A DNA stretch of 64,000 nucleotides from an uncultured Mailhella sp. (GTDB lineage: Bacteria; Desulfobacterota; Desulfovibrionia; Desulfovibrionales; Desulfovibrionaceae), in contig CALUTB010000001.1 in the NCBI GenBank assembly GCA_944323575.1, positions 1 through 64,000 on the forward strand. The letters are read 5' to 3'. This document shows, piece after piece, positions 17,970 to 28,932 of this stretch. The translations under genes and the position numbers were made by a program. The notes beneath the pieces are model-generated. The model was given only the letters and a program-made list of their open reading frames with translations, did not search any database and was not told the origin of the DNA. Positions within the stretch are counted from its first letter, which is position 1, and each line of letters begins with the position of its first letter.

Positions 17970-19829
17970 TTACTCCGCGGAAGCGCTGGGGGCGGGAGCC
18001 GCCTTTTCACGCAGTCGAATGCCCAGTTCACGCAACTGCTTGTTGTCCACGGGGGACGGAGCTTCGGTAAGCAGGCAGGCGGCCTTCTGATTCTTGGGGA
18101 ACGCAATGACATCACGAATGGACGCGGCACCGGTAAGCAGCATGGCCACGCGGTCAAGGCCGAAGGCTATGCCGCCATGAGGCGGAGTGCCGTAGTCCAG
18201 AGCCTGAATGAAGTAGCCGAACTGCGCCTTGGCGGACTCTTCGGTAAAGCCGAGGCCTTCGAACATACGGGTCTGATCGGCGGGATTGTGGATACGGATG
18301 GAACCACCGCCGATTTCGTTGCCGTTGAGCACCATGTCGTAGGCGCGTGCCTTGGCGCGGGCGGGATCGGAAAGCATGATGTCGTAGCTTTCGTCCTGAG
18401 CGGCAGTGAAGGGATGATGGCAGGCCACCCAGCGATGTTCCTCCTCGCTGTATTCAAAGAGCGGAAAGTCCGTGACCCAGAGAAGGTTCCATGTGTTTTC
18501 GGGGATGAGGCCGAGCTTGTTTCCGAGCTTCACGCGCAGACTGCCGAGAGCATTGTTCACAAGACCGGGATCGCCGGCCTGGAAAAACACAATGTCGCCG
18601 ACTTCAAGACCACAGGCTTCTGTAAGACCGGCTCGTTCCGTGTCGGAAAGGAACTTGGCGATGGGCGACTGCCACTCGTTTTCGTGAATTTTGATCCAAG
18701 CAAGCCCCTGCGCGCCGAAGCCCTTGACGAAATCGGTGAGTTCGTCGATTTCCTTGCGGGTCATGGCGGCACCGCCGGGCACACGCAGAGCCTTCACCAG
18801 TCTGGCCCCGGCAAACAGCTTGAAGGCGGAACCGTGCACGATGGCGGTCACATCCTTGAGCTTGAGATCAAAGCGGGTATCGGGCTTGTCGGAGCCGTAG
18901 TCACGCATGGCGATGTCGTAGGGCATACGGGGAAGCGGCAGTTCGATGTCCACGCCGAGCGCTTCCTTGAACACACGAGCGATGAGGCCTTCGGCCATGG
19001 CCATGACCTGATCCTCATTCACGAAGCTCATCTCAATATCCACCTGCGTGAATTCAGGCTGACGGTCGGCTCGCAGGTCTTCGTCGCGGAAACAGCGGGC
19101 CACCTGATAGTAGCGGTCCACGCCGCTCATCATGAGCATCTGCTTGAACTGCTGAGGCGACTGGGGCAGAGCATAGAATTCGCCAGGAGACATGCGGCTG
19201 GGCACGAGGAAGTCACGGGCGCCCTCGGGAGTGGACTTGGTGAGATAGGGGGTTTCGACTTCAAGGAAGTCGAGTTCGTTCAGATAATTGCGGCATGCCT
19301 TCACGATGTTGTGACGCACGCGCAGATTATGTGCCATGGAGGGACGACGCAGATCGAGATAGCGGTACTGCAGGCGCACGGACTCGGAACAGTCGGTACG
19401 ATCCTCCACGAGGAAGGGCGGAGTCTTGGCGGTATTGAGCAGTTTCCATTCCAGCACCACGACTTCGATCTCACCGGTGTGCAGATTGGGATTGGTCATG
19501 CCTTCGGGACGGGGACGGACGCGACCCTTGATGGCGATGACGTATTCGCTGCGAAGAATATGGGCATCCCTGTGGGCTTCAGGAGCGACTTCGGGACTGA
19601 ACACCACCTGGGTGAGGCCGTCGCGGTCGCGCAGGTCCACAAAAATGAGACCCCCGTGATCGCGACGGTACTGCACCCAGCCCATGAGGCACACGGTCTC
19701 ACCGTTGTTGGCAATGGTCAGATCGTTGCAGTGATGACTGCGCTTCCAGTCACCCAGCGGCTTGATGTATCGGGCGTGTTCCTTCTGAACATCCACGACG
19801 GACTTTTCGTTCTCTTCAAACTGGCTCAT
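17970..19829 (-). CDS. aspS: Aspartyl-tRNA synthetase
   Basis: A class II aminoacyl-tRNA synthetase, 619 residues, of the bacterial type with an inserted GAD domain. The N-terminal OB-fold anticodon domain is followed by motif 2 (FRDEDLRADRQPEFTQVDIE), and motif 3 is GIAFGLDRVAML near the C-terminus. The second of two close ATGs (19829) is preferred because AGAGGA lies 6 nt before it, while it would touch the first (19835). The gene follows hisS by 12 nt and precedes def by 4 nt, forming hisS-aspS-def. Whether it is discriminating or also charges Asn cannot be decided here. Confidence 0.97.
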   Translation of the reverse strand: MSQFEENEKSVVDVQKEHARYIKPLGDWKRSHHCNDLTIANNGETVCLMGWVQYRRDHGGLIFVDLRDRDGLTQVVFSPEVAPEAHRDAHILRSEYVIAIKGRVRPRPEGMTNPNLHTGEIEVVVLEWKLLNTAKTPPFLVEDRTDCSESVRLQYRYLDLRRPSMAHNLRVRHNIVKACRNYLNELDFLEVETPYLTKSTPEGARDFLVPSRMSPGEFYALPQSPQQFKQMLMMSGVDRYYQVARCFRDEDLRADRQPEFTQVDIEMSFVNEDQVMAMAEGLIARVFKEALGVDIELPLPRMPYDIAMRDYGSDKPDTRFDLKLKDVTAIVHGSAFKLFAGARLVKALRVPGGAAMTRKEIDELTDFVKGFGAQGLAWIKIHENEWQSPIAKFLSDTERAGLTEACGLEVGDIVFFQAGDPGLVNNALGSLRVKLGNKLGLIPENTWNLLWVTDFPLFEYSEEEHRWVACHHPFTAAQDESYDIMLSDPARAKARAYDMVLNGNEIGGGSIRIHNPADQTRMFEGLGFTEESAKAQFGYFIQALDYGTPPHGGIAFGLDRVAMLLTGAASIRDVIAFPKNQKAACLLTEAPSPVDNKQLRELGIRLREKAAPAPSASAE

Positions 19830-19841
19830 GACCATTCCTCT

Positions 19842-21098
19842 TTATTGTTCGGCGTTCAGGCTGGCGGCCACATCGGCACAGGGCACTTCACGCTGCTCGC
19901 CAGATTCCATGTTCTTGATGATGACGCTGCCGGAAGCCAGCTCGTCGGTTCCCATGATGAGCGTAAAGCGCGCCCCGGACTTGCCGGCCTGACGCATGGT
20001 GGCCTTCATGCTGCGGCTCTCATAGCCCATGGTGCCGGAAAGACCTTCGCGACGCAGGCTCTGCGCCAAGGCGAAGGCGGCATCACGGCAGGAATCGTCG
20101 AGAACGGCCACATAGAAATCGGGACGGACATCGGGCATCTCACGACCTTCCAGAAGAAGCGCCAGACGCTCCATGCCGCAGGCAAATCCGATGCCGGGGA
20201 CAGCGGGTCCGCCGAGCTGTTCCACAAGACCGTCGTACCGACCGCCGCCGGCCACGGAACCCTGAGAGCCTATTTCATCGGAAACCACTTCCCATGTGGT
20301 ACGGGTATAGTAGTCAAGACCGCGTACCAGACGATGGTTGATCTGATAGGGAATCTTTTCCGCGTCAAGAAGCTTCAGCACCGCTTCGAAGTGAGCGCGG
20401 CAGTCGGGGCATTCATTTTCCAGAATCACGGGAGCATCGGCGGTCAGAGCCTTGCAGTCCGGCACCTTGCAGTCCAGAACGCGCAGAGGATTGGTTTCCA
20501 TGCGACGGCGGCAGTCTTCGCAGAGCTTTGTCTGATCGAGAGAGGCCAGCCAGTCATGAAGCTTTGCGCGATAGAGAGGACGGCAGCTGGAGCAGCCCAG
20601 AGAGTTGATCTGAAGCGTAAGATTCTTCAGGCCGAGCTTTCCGAGAAATTCCATCATCATGCAGATGATTTCCGCATCCGCCTCGGGTTCCTTCGGACCG
20701 AGGCATTCGCAGTTGATCTGATGGAACTGACGCATACGGCCCTTCTGAGGCCGTTCATGCCGGAACATGGGACCGATGGTGAAAAATCTGCTCACGGATT
20801 CGCGGGCATAGATGCCGCTCTCAATGTAGGCGCGCATGACGCCTGCAGTTGCTTCGGGACGCAGGGACATGGAACGGCCCTTGCTGTCGGGAATGCAGTA
20901 CATTTCCTTCTGCACGACGTCGGTCTCCGTACCGATACCGCGACAGAAAAGGTCGGTGTACTCCATGAGCGGCGTACGCAGTTCGCCGAAACCGTAGCGG
21001 GGAAACACCTCGCGGGCGGTGGCTTCCATCATCTCAAAAAGACGGCTCTGCACCGGAAACTGGTCGGCAAAGCCCTTGATAGCCTGAATCTGTGCCAT
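19842..21098 (-). CDS. hisS: Histidyl-tRNA synthetase
   Basis: A class II synthetase of 418 residues. Motif 2 reads FRHERPQKGRMRQFHQ. The histidine-specific loop has LVRGLDYYTRTTWE, and motif 3 is GIGFACGMERLALLL. A C-terminal anticodon-binding domain follows. Start ATG has GGAG 8 nt upstream. The 58-codon open extension before it is AT-rich and lacks family similarity. First gene of the hisS-aspS-def unit, so a promoter should lie in 21099-21300. Confidence 0.97.
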   Translation of the reverse strand: MAQIQAIKGFADQFPVQSRLFEMMEATAREVFPRYGFGELRTPLMEYTDLFCRGIGTETDVVQKEMYCIPDSKGRSMSLRPEATAGVMRAYIESGIYARESVSRFFTIGPMFRHERPQKGRMRQFHQINCECLGPKEPEADAEIICMMMEFLGKLGLKNLTLQINSLGCSSCRPLYRAKLHDWLASLDQTKLCEDCRRRMETNPLRVLDCKVPDCKALTADAPVILENECPDCRAHFEAVLKLLDAEKIPYQINHRLVRGLDYYTRTTWEVVSDEIGSQGSVAGGGRYDGLVEQLGGPAVPGIGFACGMERLALLLEGREMPDVRPDFYVAVLDDSCRDAAFALAQSLRREGLSGTMGYESRSMKATMRQAGKSGARFTLIMGTDELASGSVIIKNMESGEQREVPCADVAASLNAEQ

Positions 21099-21357
21099 GA
21101 ACGGACTCCAGCAATATAGAAATAACGCACGAGAATAGGGTCTTTTCTTCCCTTTGTCAAAGAGTTGCCGACGGCCGTGCTTTCCGGCACGACAGAAAAA
21201 ATTTTTTCCGGAACATACCTGCCCCGTTCCGGACGGAGACGCCGGAACGGCGTCTCCGTCCTCTTCATCCATTGCATCGCACAGAAAAACATGACAAAAT
21301 GATATTCTTCAAAAACTTTTTCCGTTACCGAAGTTTCTTTTTTTTCAGAGACTGCTC

Positions 21358-23367
21358 ATGGAAGAACTCATACTTCGCGAAATCGTCGTTCTCTTCATCC
21401 TTTCCATCATCGTCGTTCTCATCTGCATCCGGTTCCGTCTGCCGTCCATCGTGGGCTTTCTTCTCACCGGCGTTCTGTGCGGCCCGTCCGCTCTCGGACT
21501 CATTCCCTCACCGGAGGCCGTGGACACCTTGGCCGACGTAGGTGTCGCCTTCCTTATGTTCTCCATCGGCATGGAGCTTTCAGGAAAGGAGCTGGTGCGC
21601 TTGAAAAAACCGCTTTTTCTGGGCGGTTCCTCCCAGGTGCTGCTGACCACTGCCTTCGTCTTCGCCCTCACCTTCTGGTGGTGCGGACCGAGGCTCGGCA
21701 TCGTCTACGGCTGCATGGTCACGCTTTCCTCCACCGCCATCGTACTGAGCATCCTGCAGCAGAAGGCACAGACAGAATCTCCCCAGGGACAGGTATGCCT
21801 TGCCGTACTTATTTTTCAGGATCTCGCCATCGTGCCGATGGTACTCATCTTCCCGCTGCTCGCCGGAGGACTCGAACTGGATGCAAATTCCATGCTTCTG
21901 GCTTTTGGCAAGGGCATTCTTGTCATCGGCGGCATTCTTGTCTTCGGCAAGCATCTTTTACCCCGCCTCATGTTCAGCGTGGTGAGGACGCGCAGCAGCG
22001 AGCTCATGCTCATGACGACTCTGGGCCTGTGCCTCGCCGTCGCCCTCATCACATCGTGGGTGGGGCTATCCCTGGCTCTCGGCGCCTTTCTTGCCGGCCT
22101 CATGATGGCGGAGTCGGAATACAGTCTCAACACGCTTGAAAGCATCATGCCCTTCAAGGAAGTCTTCTCCAGCATCTTCTTCATTTCCGTGGGGATGCTC
22201 CTCGACGTAGGCTTTTTTCTCTCGCATCTTCCCGTCATTGCTCTGTGTGCCGCAGCCATCATCGCCGCCAAGATTCTCATGGCCATCCCCGCCGTCCGCA
22301 TCCTGAAATATTCCATGCGCACGGCACTGCTCACGGCTTTCTGTCTTGCTCAGGTCGGAGAATTTTCCTTCGTTCTCGCCAAGTCCGCCCTCGGACTCGA
22401 ACTCATCAGCAACGACTCCTATCAGATTTTCCTCGCCTCCAGCATTCTGACCATGATCCTTACGCCGTTCCTCATAGGCTCCGCGCCCCGTGTCGCGGGG
22501 AAAATTCTGAAGAATCCCGATCTTCAGACGCCGGAAGCCGCTGCAGAAGACGACATGGACGATGTCGGAGAATCCGAAAATCATATCATACGCGACGGAC
22601 GTCTGCTCAAGGATCACCTCATCATCATAGGTTTCGGCATAGGCGGTCAGATCATGGCGCAGGGGGCCAGAAACTGCGGCATTCCCTACATCATCTCGGA
22701 AATGAACCCCGATACGGTCGCCCGCTTCCGGAACACAGAACCCATCCGTCACGGCGACGCGTCCTTCCCTCTGGTGCTGGCTCATCTCGGCGCGGCCACG
22801 GCGAGAACCCTCGCCATTCTCACATCCGACCCTGCGGGCAGCCGCGCCATCATCGCCAACGCACGGGCCATGAACCCCTCACTGCACATCATTGTGCGCA
22901 CCCGTTTTCTCGGCAATCTGGATTCCTATAAAGAAGTTGGCGCCAACGAAGTCATCCCCGAGGAATTCGAAACGTCTCTGGAGGTCTTTGCACGGGTGCT
23001 CAACCACTATCTCGTGCCGCGCCAGACCATCGACCAGTATGTCTCCGCCATACGGAAAGAAAACTACGGCATGCAGCGCAAGCTAGGCATGGGCGGTTCC
23101 ATCATGGACAGTCTGCCCGATCTTCAGCTCGTGGCCTATGCCGTGGAGGAAGGTTCTCCTCTGGCCGGAAAGACCCTTGCACAGGCTGCTCTGCGCAAGG
23201 AACACGGCGTCACTGCAGCGGGCGTAAGACGCGGAGAAACCATCAACAACAATCCCGATGCGCAGACGCAGCTTCTGGCCGGAGACATCGTCTATCTTCT
23301 TGCCACACAGGAAGCTTTGGCCAAGGCCGCTCCGCTCTTCCACACCGAAGAAAGGAGTGCCGTCTGA
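21358..23367 (+). CDS. Kef/CPA2-type monovalent cation:proton antiporter with RCK domain
   Basis: A 669-residue membrane protein. The first roughly 380 residues form about 12 hydrophobic segments of the Na_H_Exchanger fold. A linker with an acidic stretch (AEDDMDDVGESE) leads to a TrkA-N/RCK nucleotide-binding domain with the Rossmann motif IIIGFGIGGQIMAQGA, then a TrkA-C domain in the last 85 residues. This layout matches KefB/KefC-like or YbaL-like transporters exporting K+ in exchange for H+. The glutathione-responsive KefF partner is not encoded nearby. The next gene, dprA, begins directly after its stop codon. Confidence 0.92.
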   Translation: MEELILREIVVLFILSIIVVLICIRFRLPSIVGFLLTGVLCGPSALGLIPSPEAVDTLADVGVAFLMFSIGMELSGKELVRLKKPLFLGGSSQVLLTTAFVFALTFWWCGPRLGIVYGCMVTLSSTAIVLSILQQKAQTESPQGQVCLAVLIFQDLAIVPMVLIFPLLAGGLELDANSMLLAFGKGILVIGGILVFGKHLLPRLMFSVVRTRSSELMLMTTLGLCLAVALITSWVGLSLALGAFLAGLMMAESEYSLNTLESIMPFKEVFSSIFFISVGMLLDVGFFLSHLPVIALCAAAIIAAKILMAIPAVRILKYSMRTALLTAFCLAQVGEFSFVLAKSALGLELISNDSYQIFLASSILTMILTPFLIGSAPRVAGKILKNPDLQTPEAAAEDDMDDVGESENHIIRDGRLLKDHLIIIGFGIGGQIMAQGARNCGIPYIISEMNPDTVARFRNTEPIRHGDASFPLVLAHLGAATARTLAILTSDPAGSRAIIANARAMNPSLHIIVRTRFLGNLDSYKEVGANEVIPEEFETSLEVFARVLNHYLVPRQTIDQYVSAIRKENYGMQRKLGMGGSIMDSLPDLQLVAYAVEEGSPLAGKTLAQAALRKEHGVTAAGVRRGETINNNPDAQTQLLAGDIVYLLATQEALAKAAPLFHTEERSAV

Positions 23368-24693
23368 ATGGAATCCGACCATCGTCCCTCCGCACTTGAA
23401 TCTCTCGACGAAGATGCGCGGCGGGAGTACTGGGCGGCGCTGGCTCTGCGTCATGTCAGAGGTCTCGGCGTCCGATCCGCATGCCTGCTGCTGAAACATT
23501 TCGGCTCGGCCTACGAAGCCGTCATGAACGTACAGAAATGGCCGGAAGCGGACGTTCCGGCACACAGGGCTGAAGGCTGGCTGGACAACTCCTGGAGAGT
23601 AGGAGCAAGACCGGAATGGGAAGCAGCCCGTTCGCTCCAGGCTTCCGTCATCCTCTGGACCGATCCCCGTTATCCGTCACTTCTGCGGGAGCTTCCTGAT
23701 GCGCCGTCCCTGCTTTACGCAAGAGGAGATCTGACACTGCTCTCCTCGCCGTCCGTTGCGGTGGTCGGTTCCCGCAGTTGCTTCGGTGATGCTCTCGACC
23801 TGACCTCACGCATGGCTGCGGAACTTTCCGGTGCAGGCATTACCGTCGTGTCGGGACTCGCCTTCGGTGCAGACGGATATGCCCATCGGGCCGCGCTTTC
23901 CGGTCCCGGACGAACCATCGCCGTCATGTCCGGCGGCGTGGATGTCCCTTTTCCCGCAGGAAACAGAGAACTCTACCAGCAGATCGCCGGACAGGGTCTT
24001 ATCATCAGTGAAATGCCTCCGGGAAAACTTCCCGGACCGGGAGCCTTCCCCGTCAGAAACCGGCTCATGAGCGGTCTTTGTCTCGGCGTACTCGTGACCG
24101 AAGCCGCAAGTCTGCGCAGCGGCAGTCTCATCACGGCGCGACTTGCCGCGGAGCAGGGAAGAAACGTTTATGTTCTCTCTCCGGATCTTTTCCGGCATCC
24201 CTGTCGTGAAGGCACAAAAAAACTGCTTATGGACGGAGCGCGCCCCGTGTTCCGATCCTCGGACATACTGGCCGACCTCTTTCCGCATCTGAAAGGCGCC
24301 CTGACGGAAGCGCCAGAGAAAAAGCACTCGATCGTCCGGACGGCATACGACGGCAGCATACCCGTTTCTTCCGACAGCAGCGCCCCTCTGCCTGCGGGAC
24401 GAACCGCAGAAGCAGAGAATATGCCTCCTGCCCATATGGCCTTTCCTGATCAGAAAGAAACTTCCCCCGCAAAGAAGTCTTCCGACCATGACATTCCGTC
24501 CCTGACGGAAGAGGAGGAAACCATACTCTCCCTTCTCCGCAACGGCCCGTTCTCCCAGGATGAACTTCTCCATGCGGCGCTTGAGGAAAGTCCCGTCTGG
24601 AACAGCGCTTCCGTCAGCGCCGTTCTCATGATTCTGGAGGTCAAGAAGCTGGCGCATCGTCGCCTCGATTCGCGATATGAGGCAGCCTCATGA
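23368..24693 (+). CDS. dprA: DNA processing protein DprA (Smf)
   Basis: Loads RecA onto incoming single-stranded DNA in natural transformation and is widespread also in species not known to be competent. The 441-residue product has an N-terminal SAM/HhH-like segment and the Rossmann core with VAVVGSR, VVSGLAFGADGYAHRAAL and AFPVRNRLMSGL. A low-complexity linker leads to a C-terminal winged helix (about 385-441) that starts with LTEEEETILSLL. The ATG immediately follows the antiporter stop, with GGAG 10 nt upstream, and the last 4 nt overlap xerC. No other competence genes are in the window. Confidence 0.95.
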   Translation: MESDHRPSALESLDEDARREYWAALALRHVRGLGVRSACLLLKHFGSAYEAVMNVQKWPEADVPAHRAEGWLDNSWRVGARPEWEAARSLQASVILWTDPRYPSLLRELPDAPSLLYARGDLTLLSSPSVAVVGSRSCFGDALDLTSRMAAELSGAGITVVSGLAFGADGYAHRAALSGPGRTIAVMSGGVDVPFPAGNRELYQQIAGQGLIISEMPPGKLPGPGAFPVRNRLMSGLCLGVLVTEAASLRSGSLITARLAAEQGRNVYVLSPDLFRHPCREGTKKLLMDGARPVFRSSDILADLFPHLKGALTEAPEKKHSIVRTAYDGSIPVSSDSSAPLPAGRTAEAENMPPAHMAFPDQKETSPAKKSSDHDIPSLTEEEETILSLLRNGPFSQDELLHAALEESPVWNSASVSAVLMILEVKKLAHRRLDSRYEAAS

Positions 24694-25688
24694 GCCGTCT
24701 GTCCGAAATCATCGACGCTCTGCCCTCCGGTCCTGCGGCCTTTCTCGCGTGGATGGAATTTCAGAAGGGTGCCTCGGAAGCCACGGTGGAAGCCTACGCT
24801 CTGGACATCCTTGAATTCGAAACCTATCTGCACGGACTCGGCGCCACGCTGGAAAATCCCTCGGAAATCACAAGGTCGATGGTGCAGGGCTTTTCCGCCT
24901 CGCTGTTCCGGCAGGGACTGGCCCGCAGTTCCACGGCCCGCAAGCTTTCCGCACTGCGGTCCCTGTTTCGCCATCTTCTCAGACTGCACAAAATATCGTC
25001 CGATCCCTGTTCCGGAGTACGCAATCCGAAGCAGGAACAGCATCATCCGGCCATGCTCAACGTCGATCAGATTTTTGATCTTCTCGCTGAAACGCCTTCT
25101 GACGCTTCCGCCGGAAACCGGGAGGAAACCGTCTCCGGAAACGGAGGTCTCTGCGCCGACGAACTTTTTCATCTGAGAGACATGGCTCTTCTGGAACTTC
25201 TGTACGGTTCAGGTCTGCGCATTTCCGAAGCTCTGGGACTCGACGTCGAAGATCTGCGTCCTTCCACCGGACATGTCCGCGTCATAGGCAAGGGCGGAAA
25301 GGAACGCCTCGTTCCGCTCAGCGATACCAGCATCACCGCGCTGACGCGCTGGCTGGAGGTACGCGGGCAGGTGCCTCCCGTTCACGGCGAACGAGCCGTA
25401 TTTCTTGGAAGACGCGGCAGAAGACTGGACAGACGGCAGGCGGCACGCATGCTTGAAGAGCAAAGGAAGAAGGCGAACATCCAGCAGCACATCTCCCCGC
25501 ACGATCTGCGCCATTCCTTTGCCACGCATCTTCTGGAAGGCGGCGCCGACCTTCGCGCCGTACAGGAACTACTCGGCCACAGCCGCATTTCCACCACACA
25601 GCGCTACACGCATCTCAATCTTGATACGCTCACCCGCATATACGACGAAGCCCATCCTCTGGCGAAAAGGAAGGGCGGCACGTCATAA
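24690..25688 (+). CDS. xerC: Tyrosine recombinase XerC/XerD family
   Basis: Site-specific recombinase resolving chromosome dimers at dif, 332 residues. The N-terminal SAM-like core-binding domain covers about residues 12-105. The catalytic domain contains the first Arg in YGSGLRISEALG, the Lys of VIGKGGKERLVPL, HDLRHSFATHLL (His and second Arg), LGHSRIS and the nucleophilic tyrosine in TTQRYTHLN. An insertion of about 25 residues rich in Ser/Gly/Glu sits between the two domains. ATGA overlap with dprA. XerC rather than XerD is inferred from the gene neighbourhood; ftsK, its activator, is also in this window. Confidence 0.93.
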   Translation: MSRLSEIIDALPSGPAAFLAWMEFQKGASEATVEAYALDILEFETYLHGLGATLENPSEITRSMVQGFSASLFRQGLARSSTARKLSALRSLFRHLLRLHKISSDPCSGVRNPKQEQHHPAMLNVDQIFDLLAETPSDASAGNREETVSGNGGLCADELFHLRDMALLELLYGSGLRISEALGLDVEDLRPSTGHVRVIGKGGKERLVPLSDTSITALTRWLEVRGQVPPVHGERAVFLGRRGRRLDRRQAARMLEEQRKKANIQQHISPHDLRHSFATHLLEGGADLRAVQELLGHSRISTTQRYTHLNLDTLTRIYDEAHPLAKRKGGTS

Positions 25689-25780
25689 TCCGCCAGCCCC
25701 TCCACTCCACTTACCCGTTGCACGAGCGTCAAAGAAAGGATAGACTCTCTTGTCTTTTTCCTTTTCCCGGTGGTACGCGC

Positions 25781-26578
25781 ATGTCTGAACATCTTCTTCT
25801 TGCCGACATCGGCAATACCTGCATCAAGATCGTCTTCGCCCGTCCGGACGTACTGGAGGCCACCTACTCCCTGCCCACCAGAACGCAGCATACGGCGGAC
25901 AGTCTGGGGCTGTCGCTCATGCAGCTTCTTGCCCTTCAAGAACTGAGGATCAGCGACATCACCGCCTGTCTCGTCTGCTCCGTGGTTCCGGACATCTGTA
26001 CGCTGCTGCACGAAGCGCTGCACAAATATCTGGGCATCACGCCTCTCACCTTCCCCGACGATTTCTCCATCGACCTCGTCAACGGTTACGATCAGCCGCA
26101 GGAGGTCGGCGCCGACAGACTTCTTGCCGCCTATGCCGCAAGAACGCTCTTTCCCGACACCCCGTCCGTCATCTCGGTGGATTTCGGCACCGCCACCACC
26201 TTCGACTGCGTATCCGGCAACACCTATCTGGGCGGACTCATCTCTCCGGGACTTTTCTCCTCACGCAACGCTCTCGCCGCCAATACCGCAAAACTGCCGC
26301 GCATCTCGCTGGAAATGACGGAATCGCATGTGCGCATAGGGAAAAATACCATCACCAGCATGAACCACGGTTTTCTCTTCGGTTTTGCCGCCATGACGGA
26401 AGGTCTGTGCGAACGCCTCAAGGAGCAGCTTCCAGGTCCCGTCTTCGTGGTGGGAACCGGCGGCGCGGCGCATGATCTTTCCAGAATCTGCCGGGCGTTT
26501 GACACCGTCAGGCCCGATCTTATTCTTGAAGGACTCCGGCTTCTCTGGAACCGGGGACGATCCTGCGCCTCAGCATAG
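25781..26578 (+). CDS. coaX: Type III pantothenate kinase
   Basis: First step of coenzyme A synthesis: phosphorylation of pantothenate. The 265-residue product is of the ASKHA-fold CoaX type, not CoaA. It has the phosphate-1 motif LLADIGNTCIK, the conserved GADRLLAAYAA, VDFGTATTFD, and a late FVVGTGGAA. An open frame extends 21 codons upstream, but the chosen ATG matches the family N-terminus. It has a weak Shine-Dalgarno (GGTGG). It lies between xerC and eno and is probably transcribed with them. Confidence 0.94.
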   Translation: MSEHLLLADIGNTCIKIVFARPDVLEATYSLPTRTQHTADSLGLSLMQLLALQELRISDITACLVCSVVPDICTLLHEALHKYLGITPLTFPDDFSIDLVNGYDQPQEVGADRLLAAYAARTLFPDTPSVISVDFGTATTFDCVSGNTYLGGLISPGLFSSRNALAANTAKLPRISLEMTESHVRIGKNTITSMNHGFLFGFAAMTEGLCERLKEQLPGPVFVVGTGGAAHDLSRICRAFDTVRPDLILEGLRLLWNRGRSCASA

Positions 26579-27946
<1,368 letters not shown>

Positions 27947-27954
27947 CACATCTT

Positions 27955-27985
27955 GCGGGGAGGATGATCCTCCCCGCCCTTCTCT
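27955..27985 (+). terminator. Terminator after eno
   Basis: Perfect 10-bp stem GCGGGGAGGA/TCCTCCCCGC with a 3-nt loop, followed by the pyrimidine-rich CCTTCTCTT. Confidence 0.75.
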
Positions 27986-28101
27986 TCATGCATGCGTCCG
28001 GCCATCCGGAATTTCTCCGTTTTCCCCGGGTCCCCTTCATTTCTTTTCCGCGGACGCCTTTCATGTACATGCTCCGTATGGAAAGAAACAAGGAATACGT
28101 C

Positions 28102-28794
28102 ATGAGCAGACTTCTGCGGATCTTCTTCTGTTCCTTCCTTGCGCTGGGCCTCTTCCTTCAGAGCGCCTCCGCCGCCGACATCTCCTCTACCGTGAGCAGC
28201 ATGCAGACTGCCTACGGCTCCATGCAGAGCTTCCGTGCCGACTTCACTCAGCAGCTTCTGCAGAGAGAAAGCGGCGTCGTGGAGGAACGTCACGGCGTCA
28301 TTACGTTCAAAAAACCTCTGCTTCTCCGCTGGGAGACCGCCGCCCCCCATGCCGAACTTCTCATGGTGACGGACAGAGAGATCTGGAATTACCTTCCCGA
28401 CGAGGAACTGGCCTACCGCTACTCCCGGGAACTGGCCGAAGATTCCCGCTCGCTCATTCAGGTCATCACCGGCCAGAGCTCTCTTTCCAACGACTTCGAT
28501 CTCGAATCCGCTCAGGCGCCGGAAGACGGAAAGCTCATTCATCTGCTGCTCTACCCCAAGGAACCGACCACTGAACTTACCGAAGCTCAGCTCTGGATCG
28601 ATCCCGACACGTCGCTCATCCGCCGCGCCATGGTCATGGACTTCTACGGCAATACCAACACGATAGAACTGAAAAACCTGAAACCCGACGTTTCCGTTTC
28701 CGCCAAGGATTTCACGTTTACACCGCCCGCGGGTACTGAAGTGGAAGATCACGTTGAAACGCAGCACCCTGTGTCGAGACCTCTGCTGAACTGA
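28102..28794 (+). CDS. lolA: Outer-membrane lipoprotein carrier protein LolA
   Basis: Periplasmic chaperone that carries lipoproteins from the inner-membrane LolCDE complex to the outer membrane. The 230-residue precursor has a clear signal peptide (MSRLLRIFFCSFLALGLFLQ, with likely cleavage after ASA). The mature part shows the LolA pattern: SFRADFTQ, ITFKKPLLLRWE and DIWNYLPDE-like strands. ATG has AAGGA 8 nt upstream. The 46-codon open extension before it is not credible. A plausible client, the multidomain lipoprotein at 44.2 kb, is also encoded in this window. Confidence 0.93.
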   Translation: MSRLLRIFFCSFLALGLFLQSASAADISSTVSSMQTAYGSMQSFRADFTQQLLQRESGVVEERHGVITFKKPLLLRWETAAPHAELLMVTDREIWNYLPDEELAYRYSRELAEDSRSLIQVITGQSSLSNDFDLESAQAPEDGKLIHLLLYPKEPTTELTEAQLWIDPDTSLIRRAMVMDFYGNTNTIELKNLKPDVSVSAKDFTFTPPAGTEVEDHVETQHPVSRPLLN

Positions 28795-28932
28795 TGTTCC
28801 GCATATGTCCTCTTCCGCAGCTTCCCCTGTCCGAAGACGGCATTTTTTGCTTTTCGACGGCACTTTTCCGGGCCGGCTTCCGCGCACGGGGGCTGGACTA
28901 TCCTGATAATTAAAGGTACATAGATTTTTCAC

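Noticed and set aside
18177-21119. A 980-codon open frame on the plus strand opposite aspS and hisS
   Set aside because: It is a mirror of two certain genes on the minus strand, caused by codon bias in GC-rich DNA. It has no ribosome binding site and no family.
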